From contig NZ_CAJYMO010000082.1 of the NCBI RefSeq assembly GCF_913776365.1, forward strand, positions 1 to 51,828: a DNA stretch of 51,828 nucleotides. Reading direction: 5' to 3'. The stretch's first letter is position 1. The number at the start of each line of letters is the position of its first letter. Positions 32,550 through 40,344 of the stretch are shown one piece after another. The position numbers and the translations under genes are program-made. The notes beneath the pieces are model-generated. The model did no database searches. It worked only from the letters and a program-made list of their open reading frames with translations, and had not been told where the DNA came from. Source of the stretch: an uncultured Chryseobacterium sp. Its GTDB lineage: Bacteria; Bacteroidota; Bacteroidia; Flavobacteriales; Weeksellaceae.

Positions 32550-33968
32550 TTGAAAAAACTTCTCAACGAAACAATTATATATGGAATCGGGGCTATTATG
32601 CCGAGGGTAATTGTTGTATTGCTGAATTATTTATTTATTAAAAATATCGATAACAGTGCATTTGCCATTTTCACCAATCTGTATGCGCTGATCTCGTTTG
32701 TCAATATTGTTCTTTCTTTCGGTTTTGAAACCGCTTATTTCAGGTTTTCATCCGATCAAGAGAATGAAGAGAAAGTCTTCAGCACTTCTTTCTGGTTCCT
32801 GACAGGCCTTTCCTCCGTTTTTCTGATTCTGGTCCTGCTGTTCAATCAGCCGATTGCTGAGGTATTGGGCTATTCCCATACTCCGGAATTTATCCGCTGG
32901 TTTGCCTGGATTGCATTCTTTGATAACCTGCTTGTCATTCCGCTGGCCTGGTTCAGGTTTAACAACAGACCTGTAAAGTACACGGCGGTACGGGTGATAC
33001 AGGCGGTTTTCCAGAGTGCTTTTGCCATTGCCCTCTTCTTGTGGATTCCGCAGGACATAAGTTTACAACTGGGATTGAAGGAGAAAGTTGCCTATCCCTT
33101 TTACAGCAATCTGGCAGCCAGCTTTCTGGGTGTCCTGCTTGTGATTCCGGTGATCCTTAAAGTAAAATTTCAGTTTTCAAAAGACCTTTTCTTTCAGATG
33201 ACCCGGTATTCCTGGCCTGTTATGATTGCAGGGCTGGCCTTTATGGTGAATGAAAACTTTGATAAATTCATACAGAGATTTATTATTAATGACGGTGATG
33301 CGGGAGCCTATGGTGGCTGCTATAAAATGGCCGTACTGATGACCCTGTTTGTAACGGCTTACCGGATGGGGATAGAGCCGTTCTTTTTCAAACAGATGCA
33401 AAATGAAAACGCAAAGCTCACGTATGCCAAAGTAACGGAATACTTTTCATTTTTCGCATCCATCGTTGCGCTGGGAATCATTGCCAATATTTCATGGCTG
33501 AAACTATTACTGGTTCCCAACAGCTCTTACTGGATTGCCCTGAATATTATTCCTGTCATCGTCATCGCCAATTTGTTCTTCGGGATTTATTATAATCTTT
33601 CCACCTGGTACAAAGTAACCGACAGGACCAGGGTGGGAACCTATATTTCCTGGACAGGTGCTGTTGTCACCATTATTTTAAATCTTGTGCTTCTGAGGCA
33701 TTACGGCTTTATGATTTCCGCCTGGGTAACATTGGCCGCCTATTTCATCATGATGGTCCTTTCCTATTTCCTGGGACAGAAATATTATCCCATTCCTTAC
33801 AGGATGAAGAAAATTTCTTTCTTTGTAGCCCTTCTGATTGCCTTCACTTATATCATTGCAGTATTTTTCGATTATAACATCTGGATCGGCAACCTGCTTT
33901 TTTTACTCTATGCCGGCATTCTGATCTATTCCGAGAAGAATCTCCTGCTTTCAAAAATCAGAAAATAA
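32550..33968 (+). CDS. Polysaccharide flippase, Wzx/MATE-like
   Basis: A 472-residue integral membrane protein with about 12-14 hydrophobic helices, of the polysaccharide-biosynthesis (MurJ/MATE/Wzx) superfamily. The start is a TTG (KKLLNETIIYGIGAIMPRV follows). The first in-frame ATG is codon 17, which would remove half of the first helix. Relatives begin with similar KKLL/ET sequences, so TTG is preferred. It probably flips lipid-linked sugar units. The next gene, 133 bp downstream, is a sugar-nucleotide synthase, consistent with surface glycan production. Confidence 0.85.
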   Translation: MKKLLNETIIYGIGAIMPRVIVVLLNYLFIKNIDNSAFAIFTNLYALISFVNIVLSFGFETAYFRFSSDQENEEKVFSTSFWFLTGLSSVFLILVLLFNQPIAEVLGYSHTPEFIRWFAWIAFFDNLLVIPLAWFRFNNRPVKYTAVRVIQAVFQSAFAIALFLWIPQDISLQLGLKEKVAYPFYSNLAASFLGVLLVIPVILKVKFQFSKDLFFQMTRYSWPVMIAGLAFMVNENFDKFIQRFIINDGDAGAYGGCYKMAVLMTLFVTAYRMGIEPFFFKQMQNENAKLTYAKVTEYFSFFASIVALGIIANISWLKLLLVPNSSYWIALNIIPVIVIANLFFGIYYNLSTWYKVTDRTRVGTYISWTGAVVTIILNLVLLRHYGFMISAWVTLAAYFIMMVLSYFLGQKYYPIPYRMKKISFFVALLIAFTYIIAVFFDYNIWIGNLLFLLYAGILIYSEKNLLLSKIRK

Positions 33969-34059
33969 AGCGCCTCAACCTGAAGAAAACATTTCATTGA
34001 TCAAAAATCAACCGGGCATTCAGAAAACAGACACTGCGCCATGCATGTTTTTTTTTAAC

Positions 34060-34067
34060 TACCTTTA
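34060..34067 (+). promoter_or_regulatory. Candidate -7 box for the nucleotidyltransferase gene
   Basis: TACCTTTA after a run of T, 34 bp upstream of the ATG. It is close to TAnnTTTG, but no TTG is seen at the usual distance. Confidence 0.35.
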
Positions 34068-34101
34068 TCAAAAATTAAACTAAAAAATACGTATACTTTT
34101 T

Positions 34102-35118
34102 ATGAAAATTATTGTTCCTATGGCTGGGCGTGGTTCCCGACTGCGCCCTCACACCCTCACCGTTCCGAAACCGCTGATCCCGATCGCAGGGAAACCTATC
34201 GTACAGCGGCTGGTGGAAGATATTGCTAAAGTGGCAGGTGAAAATATTGAAGAAGTCGCATTTATCATCGGTGATTTCGGCCCGGAGATTGAAAAATCCC
34301 TGATTCAGATTGCTGAAAAACTGGGAGCCAAAGGAAGCATTTATTACCAGAACGATCCGCTGGGAACAGCGCATGCCATTAAGTGCGCGGAACAATCGAT
34401 GAGCGGAGATGTGGTTATTGCATTTGCCGATACGCTTTTCCGTGCCGATTTTGTGCTGGATAAAAATTCAGATGGCGTGATCTGGGTAAAAAGTGTAGAA
34501 GATCCGTCTGCCTTCGGAGTGGTAAAACTGGATAATTACGGCTTTATTACCGATTTTGTGGAAAAACCGCAGACCTTTGTTTCTGATCTTGCCATCATCG
34601 GAATCTACTATTTCAACAGCGCTGAAAAACTGATGGAGGAAATCAATTACATCATGGCCAACGACATCAAAAACGGCGGTGAATACCAGCTGACCACTGC
34701 TCTGGAAAACCTCAGGGCCAAAGGGGCAAAATTCACCCTGGGCAAAGTAAACGACTGGATGGACTGCGGAAATAAGAATGCTACCGTGGAAACCAACAGT
34801 AAGATCCTGGCTTATGAAACCGAAACGGTATGCCATTTCCCGGCTTCGGCAGTCATTGAAAATTCCCTGATTATCCCGCCATGCTTTATCGGGGAAAATG
34901 TGCACATCTCCAATTCCAAAGTGGGTCCGGGCGTTTCTTTAGGCAATAACACCATTGTGGTAAATTCCAATATCGAAAATTCCCTGATCCAGGAAAATAC
35001 CCGCATCAACCATGGAAACCTGTCCAATTCAATGATCGGAAACTCCGCTCAGTATTTCGGAGTGGCCCGTGAAATTTCTCTGGGAGATTATTCGGTTCTT
35101 GATTTTCTGTCAAAATAA
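34102..35118 (+). CDS. Sugar-phosphate nucleotidyltransferase, RmlA-like
   Basis: A 338-residue protein. The N-terminal nucleotidyltransferase domain opens with the signature MAGRGSRLRPHTLTVPKPLI (residues 7-26), containing GxGxRxxPxTxxxPK. ADTLFRAD near 110 supplies a metal-binding Asp, and DFVEKPQ near 153 is the sugar-phosphate site. After about residue 245 hexapeptide repeats form a left-handed beta helix (SLIIPPCFIGENVHISNSKV). It resembles glucose-1-phosphate thymidylyltransferases and bifunctional relatives. The exact NTP and sugar cannot be told. Confidence 0.88.
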   Translation: MKIIVPMAGRGSRLRPHTLTVPKPLIPIAGKPIVQRLVEDIAKVAGENIEEVAFIIGDFGPEIEKSLIQIAEKLGAKGSIYYQNDPLGTAHAIKCAEQSMSGDVVIAFADTLFRADFVLDKNSDGVIWVKSVEDPSAFGVVKLDNYGFITDFVEKPQTFVSDLAIIGIYYFNSAEKLMEEINYIMANDIKNGGEYQLTTALENLRAKGAKFTLGKVNDWMDCGNKNATVETNSKILAYETETVCHFPASAVIENSLIIPPCFIGENVHISNSKVGPGVSLGNNTIVVNSNIENSLIQENTRINHGNLSNSMIGNSAQYFGVAREISLGDYSVLDFLSK

Positions 35119-35150
35119 CATCCGCACAAACCTGACAGCCCATATAAATT

Positions 35151-35182
35151 CCAAACCACACAAAATTTCCTGTGTGGTTTGG
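35151..35182 (+). terminator. Hairpin after the nucleotidyltransferase gene
   Basis: Perfect 12-bp stem CCAAACCACACA / TGTGTGGTTTGG with an 8-nt loop, 32 bp after the stop codon. No T tract follows, so it may be only a weak terminator. Confidence 0.5.
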
Positions 35183-35223
35183 CGTTAATATTGCAACCAT
35201 TTTTAACCTGAAAAGATCATTTC

Positions 35224-36072
35224 ATGAGAAACTGCATCATCGCACTGATAGTAATTTTTACGCTGACTTCCTGCAAAACCCGGGGAATATTCAGAAAAAA
35301 AGACCGGCAGGTAAAGGCAGACAGCAGTGTTGTTATCAATGACGGCAACAACCCTAAAGATGCCAATGAGCCTGTACGGGATAAATTTTCGTTCTATGAA
35401 CATGTCCTCATTCCGCCTAAATTCGAGCAGATCAAAATCAGCAGCAAAGTAAATGTGGAAACCGGAAGTTTCATTCCTACCCTGGATGCCGTCATTTATA
35501 TTGAGAAAGATAAAAAGGTCTGGATGAACCTTCAGGCCCTGCTCTTTACCGTGGCCCGCGGTATTGCCACGCCTGAAGGGATCAAAGGACAGGATAAAAC
35601 CAGCAAGACCTACATTGATTCGGATTTTGATTACCTGAACAATCTGCTGAATGTAAACTTTATAGATTACCAGTCGCTGGAAAGAATTCTTACCGGAAGG
35701 ACCTTTGTAAAGATCAATGATTCCCAGTTTACCTTAACCCGGAATGCCCAGGGGTTCAGAATGGTTTCCAACACCAACCAGAAAATTGTGACGGATGAAA
35801 AAACCAGGGAGTATAGAATTGCTTTACAGTATGATACGAATTACGACTTATTGAATGTAAGCCTTAAGGACGTCCTCTCTCCGGACGAACTGGAAATAGC
35901 CTATGGCAACTGGGAAGAAATCAATGGAATACGTCTTCCGAAAAATGTTAAAATAATTATAAAAGGTTCAAAAAGCAGCCAGATTTTACTGGAAAATACG
36001 AAATTTGATTTTTCTAGGATGGATACGCCTTATTCCGTACCGTCCAGTTATAAGAAAATCGAGATTCAATGA
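35224..36072 (+). CDS. DUF4292 lipoprotein
   Basis: A 282-residue lipoprotein with signal peptide MRNCIIALIVIFTLTSC (Cys17). The mature part is mostly beta-rich (for example VNVETGSFIPTLDAVIYIEKD and LSPDELEIAYGNWEEINGIRLP), as in the DUF4292 family, which resembles LolA/LolB-like lipoprotein-binding folds. It overlaps the EnvC-like gene by 4 bp (ATGA), so the two are translationally coupled. A role in outer-membrane or cell-wall assembly is inferred from the fold and neighbours. Confidence 0.85.
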   Translation: MRNCIIALIVIFTLTSCKTRGIFRKKDRQVKADSSVVINDGNNPKDANEPVRDKFSFYEHVLIPPKFEQIKISSKVNVETGSFIPTLDAVIYIEKDKKVWMNLQALLFTVARGIATPEGIKGQDKTSKTYIDSDFDYLNNLLNVNFIDYQSLERILTGRTFVKINDSQFTLTRNAQGFRMVSNTNQKIVTDEKTREYRIALQYDTNYDLLNVSLKDVLSPDELEIAYGNWEEINGIRLPKNVKIIIKGSKSSQILLENTKFDFSRMDTPYSVPSSYKKIEIQ

Positions 36073-37634
36073 TTAAAAAATTTAGCTTTTTAATAGGTAT
36101 GGTCTTGTTTGGGCTGCATTATGGCCAGAGCAATAAAAAAGAACAGCTGCAGAAACAGAATGCCGAACTTAAAAAACAAATTGCCCAGATCAATACAGAT
36201 TTAGCAAAAACCAGAAATGAATCTAAACTTTCTGTTGCTTATCTTGATAATGTAAACAAAAAGCTGGTACTCAGAGAAAAAGTATACAACAACACCCAAA
36301 AGGAAAAAAGATTCATAGAAGATGAAATCTATCTTCGTCAGCTTGATATCAACCATCAGAACAAAGAACTGAAAGTATTGCGAGACAACTATGCAAAAGT
36401 GCTCGTGAATGCTTACAAAAACAAAGGCGTCCAGAATAAGGTAACCTTTATTCTGTCTGCCAAAAATATGGGCGAGGCTATCCGCAGGGTCCAGTATTTA
36501 AAACAATACTCGGATTACCAGGATAAGAAAGCCGCTGAAATTTCAAATGCCGCGGCAAAAATCAAGCAGACCATTGCCATGAAGCAGAATGCGGTAAAAT
36601 CCAAAGCCAACCTTTTGGTAAACCAGCAGAAAGACCTGGCAACCATTAATACGGAACGGGCTCAGAAGGAGCAGCTGGTGGCAGATTTTAAGAAAAACGA
36701 ATCCAAACTGAGTGCAGAGCTCAGACAGAAACAAACCCAATCCAAAGCACTCGAAGGACAGATCAGGAGCATCATTGCTGAAGAAATCAGAATTGCAAAA
36801 GCGGAAGAAGAAGCAAGGAAAAAAGCAGAAGCCGAGAAAATCCGTCTGGCCAAGATAGCCGCTGAAAGGGAAAAGGCAAGAATTGAAGCGGAAAACAAAG
36901 CCCGGGCGGAAGCGCTTGAACGCGAAAGGCTGGCAGCAGAAGCTGAAGCGAGAAAAGCAGCTGAACTGGCAGCAAAAAGAGCGGAGGAAGAGCGGAAGCG
37001 TAGTGAGGAAGCCAAAAGGGCTGAAGCCACTTCAAGAGATGAGGCCCGGAAAGTAGCCGCACAGAAGGCGTCAGAAGAAGCAGCGGCAAGAGCCAAAGAA
37101 GCTACTGAAAAAGTGGCCGCCGCAAGGGCAGCGGAAACGGCACTCGCCAAGAAAAAAGAAGATGATAAAAAAGCGGCTGAAACCAAAGCAATGACCAGCT
37201 ATGGAGTCACCACAGTGGCAGGAAGCAATTTTGCAGACAACAAAGGCCGGCTGGGGTATCCTGCAGACAGGGCAGGCCAGATCACGCACCGCTTCGGAAG
37301 ACATCCTCACCCTGTATTTAAAAATATTGATGAGGAAAACAACGGAATCAAAATTTCCGTCCCTTCGGGTACAAGAGCCAGATCGGTCTTCCCGGGAAGC
37401 GTATCTTCCGTGCTGGCCAACAGTGACGGTACCAAAACGGTTATCCTGAAGCATGGAAACTATTTTACCATCTATTCCAACTTGGGAAATGTAACAGTTT
37501 CCAAGGGACAGCAGGTTTCCGCAGGAACACCGGTAGGCGTAATTGGCCAGGATTTTGACGGAACCTATACCCTGGATTTCCAGGTATGGAACGGAAGTAC
37601 ACCGGTAGATCCATTAGGTTGGATTTCCTATTAA
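36069..37634 (+). CDS. EnvC-like murein hydrolase activator with degenerate M23/LytM domain
   Basis: A 521-residue exported protein. After a signal peptide there is a long coiled coil (about residues 20-240). A very Ala/Glu/Lys/Arg-rich helical stretch follows (240-375), then a C-terminal LytM/M23 fold (405-521). The zinc-ligand positions of active M23 enzymes are lost: NNGIKI replaces the HxxxD site, YSNL the YxHL, and LDFQVW the LHFE motif. This is as expected for EnvC/NlpD-type activators, which stimulate amidases rather than cut peptidoglycan. It overlaps the DUF4292 gene. It is likely part of cell separation at division. Confidence 0.9.
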   Translation: MIKKFSFLIGMVLFGLHYGQSNKKEQLQKQNAELKKQIAQINTDLAKTRNESKLSVAYLDNVNKKLVLREKVYNNTQKEKRFIEDEIYLRQLDINHQNKELKVLRDNYAKVLVNAYKNKGVQNKVTFILSAKNMGEAIRRVQYLKQYSDYQDKKAAEISNAAAKIKQTIAMKQNAVKSKANLLVNQQKDLATINTERAQKEQLVADFKKNESKLSAELRQKQTQSKALEGQIRSIIAEEIRIAKAEEEARKKAEAEKIRLAKIAAEREKARIEAENKARAEALERERLAAEAEARKAAELAAKRAEEERKRSEEAKRAEATSRDEARKVAAQKASEEAAARAKEATEKVAAARAAETALAKKKEDDKKAAETKAMTSYGVTTVAGSNFADNKGRLGYPADRAGQITHRFGRHPHPVFKNIDEENNGIKISVPSGTRARSVFPGSVSSVLANSDGTKTVILKHGNYFTIYSNLGNVTVSKGQQVSAGTPVGVIGQDFDGTYTLDFQVWNGSTPVDPLGWISY

Positions 37635-37664
37635 AAAAAGAACTAACTTTGTAAAAAAATTGAA

Positions 37665-37871
37665 ATGAATACATTAACAATATTGTCGCTGTCATGGCAG
37701 CACATCCTGATCGTAGCGATCATCCTGTTATTACTTTTCGGAGGTAAGAAAATCCCTGAATTAATGAGAGGGGTAGGTTCGGGAATCAAGGAATTTAAAG
37801 ATGCCGTAAAGGAAGAAGACAAGCCGGGTTCTGAAAACAAAACCACGAACAACAATCCGTCAGGCAACTAA
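37665..37871 (+). CDS. tatA: TatA/E, twin-arginine translocase subunit
   Basis: A 68-residue protein. It has one N-terminal membrane helix (SWQHILIVAIILLLLFGGKK, with the conserved FGxKKIPEL turn near residues 26-33), an amphipathic helix (MRGVGSGIKEFKDAVKEE) and a polar tail. This is the TatA/TatE layout; it forms the translocation pore of the Tat system for folded proteins. TatC is not nearby. It lies 30 bp after the envC-like gene and 11 bp before the DUF4254 gene. Confidence 0.93.
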   Translation: MNTLTILSLSWQHILIVAIILLLLFGGKKIPELMRGVGSGIKEFKDAVKEEDKPGSENKTTNNNPSGN

Positions 37872-37882
37872 ATTCTTAATTC

Positions 37883-38494
37883 ATGAATTTTACCGAGAAC
37901 GCATGGAAAATCTTCAATCAATCCATTGAAGATTATCATACATGGGATGATGTTACCGCACCGATTAATAATCCGTTTGAAAAAGATACTTTGGAACGGA
38001 TTTTGTATGCAAAGAACTGGATTGATACCGTTCAATGGCATTTGGAAGATATAATCAGAGATGAAAATATTGATCCGGCTGAGGCCCTTCAACTGAAAAG
38101 GACGATTGATGCTTCCAACCAGAAAAGAACCGATCTGGTGGAATTTATTGATAGCTGGTTTCTGAAAAAATACGAGAATATAACTCCTAAACCCGATGCA
38201 AAGATCAATACGGAAACTATTGCCTGGGCGGTAGACCGATTGTCTATCCTTGCGCTAAAAGTTTACCATATGTCATTAGAAGCCAACAGGGCTTCAGCTT
38301 CAGAAGAGCACCGTGCTGCCTGCCAGGCAAAACTGGATGTTCTCCTTGCTCAGCATGAAGACCTTTCCACTTCAATTGATCAGTTGCTTTCTGATATTGA
38401 GAACGGTGATGTTAAGATAAAGGTGTACAAACAGATGAAGATGTACAACGATGAAAGTCTTAATCCAATCCTCTATCAAAAGGGGCAAAAATGA
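37883..38494 (+). CDS. DUF4254 protein
   Basis: A 203-residue helical protein of the DUF4254 family, which I know from Bacteroidota with no established function. Conserved-looking segments are DYHTWDDVTAPINNPFEKDTLERILYAK cut across residues 17-44 and DRLSILALKVYHMSLEANR near 118-136. There is no signal peptide, so it is cytoplasmic. It overlaps the next lipoprotein gene by 4 bp (ATGA). Confidence 0.85.
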   Translation: MNFTENAWKIFNQSIEDYHTWDDVTAPINNPFEKDTLERILYAKNWIDTVQWHLEDIIRDENIDPAEALQLKRTIDASNQKRTDLVEFIDSWFLKKYENITPKPDAKINTETIAWAVDRLSILALKVYHMSLEANRASASEEHRAACQAKLDVLLAQHEDLSTSIDQLLSDIENGDVKIKVYKQMKMYNDESLNPILYQKGQK

Positions 38495-38949
38495 AACGAT
38501 TAGTTTTTTGTGGAATAGTACTGTTTACAACATCCTGCGCAACGGAAAAACCAAATTTTTCTCCGCTGTCAGCCAGCTTTTACAGCGATACCAAAGGATC
38601 CGATTCCAATAAGGGCACATTCACCAGTATTGATGTCAACTTAAAAGGAAATACCAGTGCCTCCGAAATTTCAAACCTCATTGCCACTTTTCCCAGCTTT
38701 AAAAACAATGCTTTAAATGACGAAATCACGTCTTTAAAATACAGCCTGCAGAATTACCTCTATGCTATTGATGTAAAAAATGCCGGCGGAAAGAAAAAGG
38801 CCATCAGGAATTTTGAGAAATCATACAAAAAAGTACAGCAGTTAAGACAGCGTCTCAATACCGACGAAAATGAGGTTCTGAACCGTTACCTGGTCAGGAT
38901 CAAATCCAATATTTCCGTTATTGAGGATTATGCTAAAGGATTTAATTAA
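38491..38949 (+). CDS. Small lipoprotein of unknown function
   Basis: A 152-residue protein with lipoprotein signal MKRLVFCGIVLFTTSC (lipobox Cys16). The mature part is predicted alpha-helical with basic stretches (NAGGKKKAIRNFEKSYKKVQ) and no recognisable domain. It overlaps the DUF4254 gene by ATGA and precedes ribA by 23 bp. Its tight placement suggests a role linked to DUF4254. Confidence 0.75.
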   Translation: MKRLVFCGIVLFTTSCATEKPNFSPLSASFYSDTKGSDSNKGTFTSIDVNLKGNTSASEISNLIATFPSFKNNALNDEITSLKYSLQNYLYAIDVKNAGGKKKAIRNFEKSYKKVQQLRQRLNTDENEVLNRYLVRIKSNISVIEDYAKGFN

Positions 38950-38972
38950 TATACAATCAAGGGGATCAATCA

Positions 38973-39584
38973 ATGATTAAAATTCAGGCGGAATCCAATG
39001 TTCCTACCGACTACGGTACATTCCGGATGATTGCTTTATCTGAAAACGAAAACGACTGGATGCCACATATGGCTATTGTTGCAGACCATACAGACTTTTC
39101 CAGACCTGTCAATGTCCGTTTTCATTCAGAATGCATTACCGGTGAAGTTTTCCATTCTAAAAAATGCGAATGCGGCCAGCAATTGGATGCCGCAATGAAA
39201 TACATCCACGAAAACGGCGGCGTGATTATCTACCTCCGTCAGGAAGGAAGAAATATAGGGATTATCAACAAACTAAAGGCTTATTCTTTACAGGAACAGG
39301 GTTTTGACACGGTGGAAGCCAATCTGAAACTGGGCCTGCCTGCTGATGACAGGAATTTTGGCGTTGCCATAGAGATACTGAATCTGCTTGACATTAAAGA
39401 AATCAATCTTCTTACCAATAATCCTGAAAAGGTAAAATACGTAGTGGACAGCAACATCCGCCTTCATTCCAGAATACCGCTTCAGATTCCTGCCAATGAG
39501 ATCAGCAGAGGGTATCTGCAGACTAAGAAAGACTATTTTGGCCATCTGCTCATTGATGATAATGAACAGCCCATAAATCAATAA
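38973..39584 (+). CDS. ribA: GTP cyclohydrolase II (riboflavin biosynthesis)
   Basis: A 203-residue monofunctional RibA. It opens the GTP imidazole ring to give 2,5-diamino-6-ribosylamino-pyrimidinone 5'-phosphate, formate and pyrophosphate, the first riboflavin step. The zinc cysteines are in HSECITGEVFHSKKCECGQQ (residues 50-69). The catalytic/GTP-binding signature is IIYLRQEGRNIGIINKLKAY near 89-108, and LLTNNPEKV lies near 149. No RibB domain is fused. It is the last gene of the operon and ends at the hairpin at 39612. Confidence 0.95.
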   Translation: MIKIQAESNVPTDYGTFRMIALSENENDWMPHMAIVADHTDFSRPVNVRFHSECITGEVFHSKKCECGQQLDAAMKYIHENGGVIIYLRQEGRNIGIINKLKAYSLQEQGFDTVEANLKLGLPADDRNFGVAIEILNLLDIKEINLLTNNPEKVKYVVDSNIRLHSRIPLQIPANEISRGYLQTKKDYFGHLLIDDNEQPINQ

Positions 39585-39611
39585 AGGTTTCCAATCAGAT
39601 AAGATAAAATA

Positions 39612-39639
39612 AAAGCTCCGGAAATTTTTCCGGAGCTTT
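39612..39639. terminator. Bidirectional terminator after ribA
   Basis: Stem AAAGCTCCGGAAA / TTTCCGGAGCTTT (13 bp) between the convergent ribA and lipoprotein genes. Flanking A and T runs serve either strand. The core is the same as the terminator at 23205-23234. Confidence 0.85.
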
Positions 39640-39689
39640 CTGTAATTATAAAAACTGAAAAGATATATTCTAGTGGATAAGCAAGATCA

Positions 39690-40226
39690 TTAGTTTTTAA
39701 CTGTAATCTTGGATTCATTGATGTTATAGAATTTAATAACACTGTTGTAATCATTGTAGTCAACCCCTGAATTTTTACCTGTATTGGCAGGAACGATAAC
39801 CACTCTGAACCTTTTGTTTGTATAGTAGGTAGCATTGGCAGTACTATCAAGGTTTAAAGTAGAATTCACATAGATAGCAATATCATTCTTAGAGAAATCA
39901 AATGCATAATCAACTGCGTCATTCGTAGCATTCCCAACATAATAGGTGTAAGGGAGCAGCCTCCAAACCGGTGTACCGCCGGTACCTGTATCAGTCTGCA
40001 TGTAGATCAGTACCACATCAGATTGTACTAGAGGCGTATTGAACACATTCGTATATCTGTAAAGATTGCTGTTTATTCTGGTAAAAGAAGCATTGTTGAT
40101 ATCGTAAGCTACTGCAATGGTATCATTATCCTCATAAGGAGCAGTATTGTTATCGTCATTATTATCACAACTGAAAGCAAACAGGCTTACGAAAACCAGA
40201 AGCAGAATAGGAATAATTTTTTTCAT
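39690..40226 (-). CDS. Hypothetical lipoprotein
   Basis: A 178-residue protein from ATG 40226, where the lipoprotein signal peptide MKKIIPILLLVFVSLFAFSC begins; the open frame extends 10 codons upstream. After the lipobox Cys comes an Asn/Asp-rich linker (DNNDDNNTAPYEDND) and a beta-rich domain with many Asn, Thr and Tyr. I recognise no named family, although similar small Asn-rich lipoproteins are common in Flavobacteriia. It is divergent from the GH3 gene, 118 bp apart. Confidence 0.8.
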   Translation of the reverse strand: MKKIIPILLLVFVSLFAFSCDNNDDNNTAPYEDNDTIAVAYDINNASFTRINSNLYRYTNVFNTPLVQSDVVLIYMQTDTGTGGTPVWRLLPYTYYVGNATNDAVDYAFDFSKNDIAIYVNSTLNLDSTANATYYTNKRFRVVIVPANTGKNSGVDYNDYNSVIKFYNINESKITVKN

Positions 40227-40319
40227 TGTATGGAAGTTTAGTTGTTTATTATTCATAAACCCTATTCAAAACATATACCAAAAAACAGGAAAACTTTGTT
40301 TCCATCATCTTTTTAATCG

Positions 40320-40327
40320 TATTTTTG
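40320..40327 (+). promoter_or_regulatory. Predicted -7 box for the GH3 gene
   Basis: TATTTTTG, an exact TAnnTTTG match, 17 bp before the ATG at 40345. A TTTG lies 21 nt upstream (40295-40298), slightly further than usual. Confidence 0.45.
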
Positions 40328-40344
40328 TTCTTATTGTAAAAATT

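Noticed and set aside
36662..37186. 174-codon Ala/Ser-rich minus-strand frame
   Set aside because: It is the antisense of the Ala/Glu/Lys-rich coiled coil in the EnvC-like gene; composition alone keeps it open.
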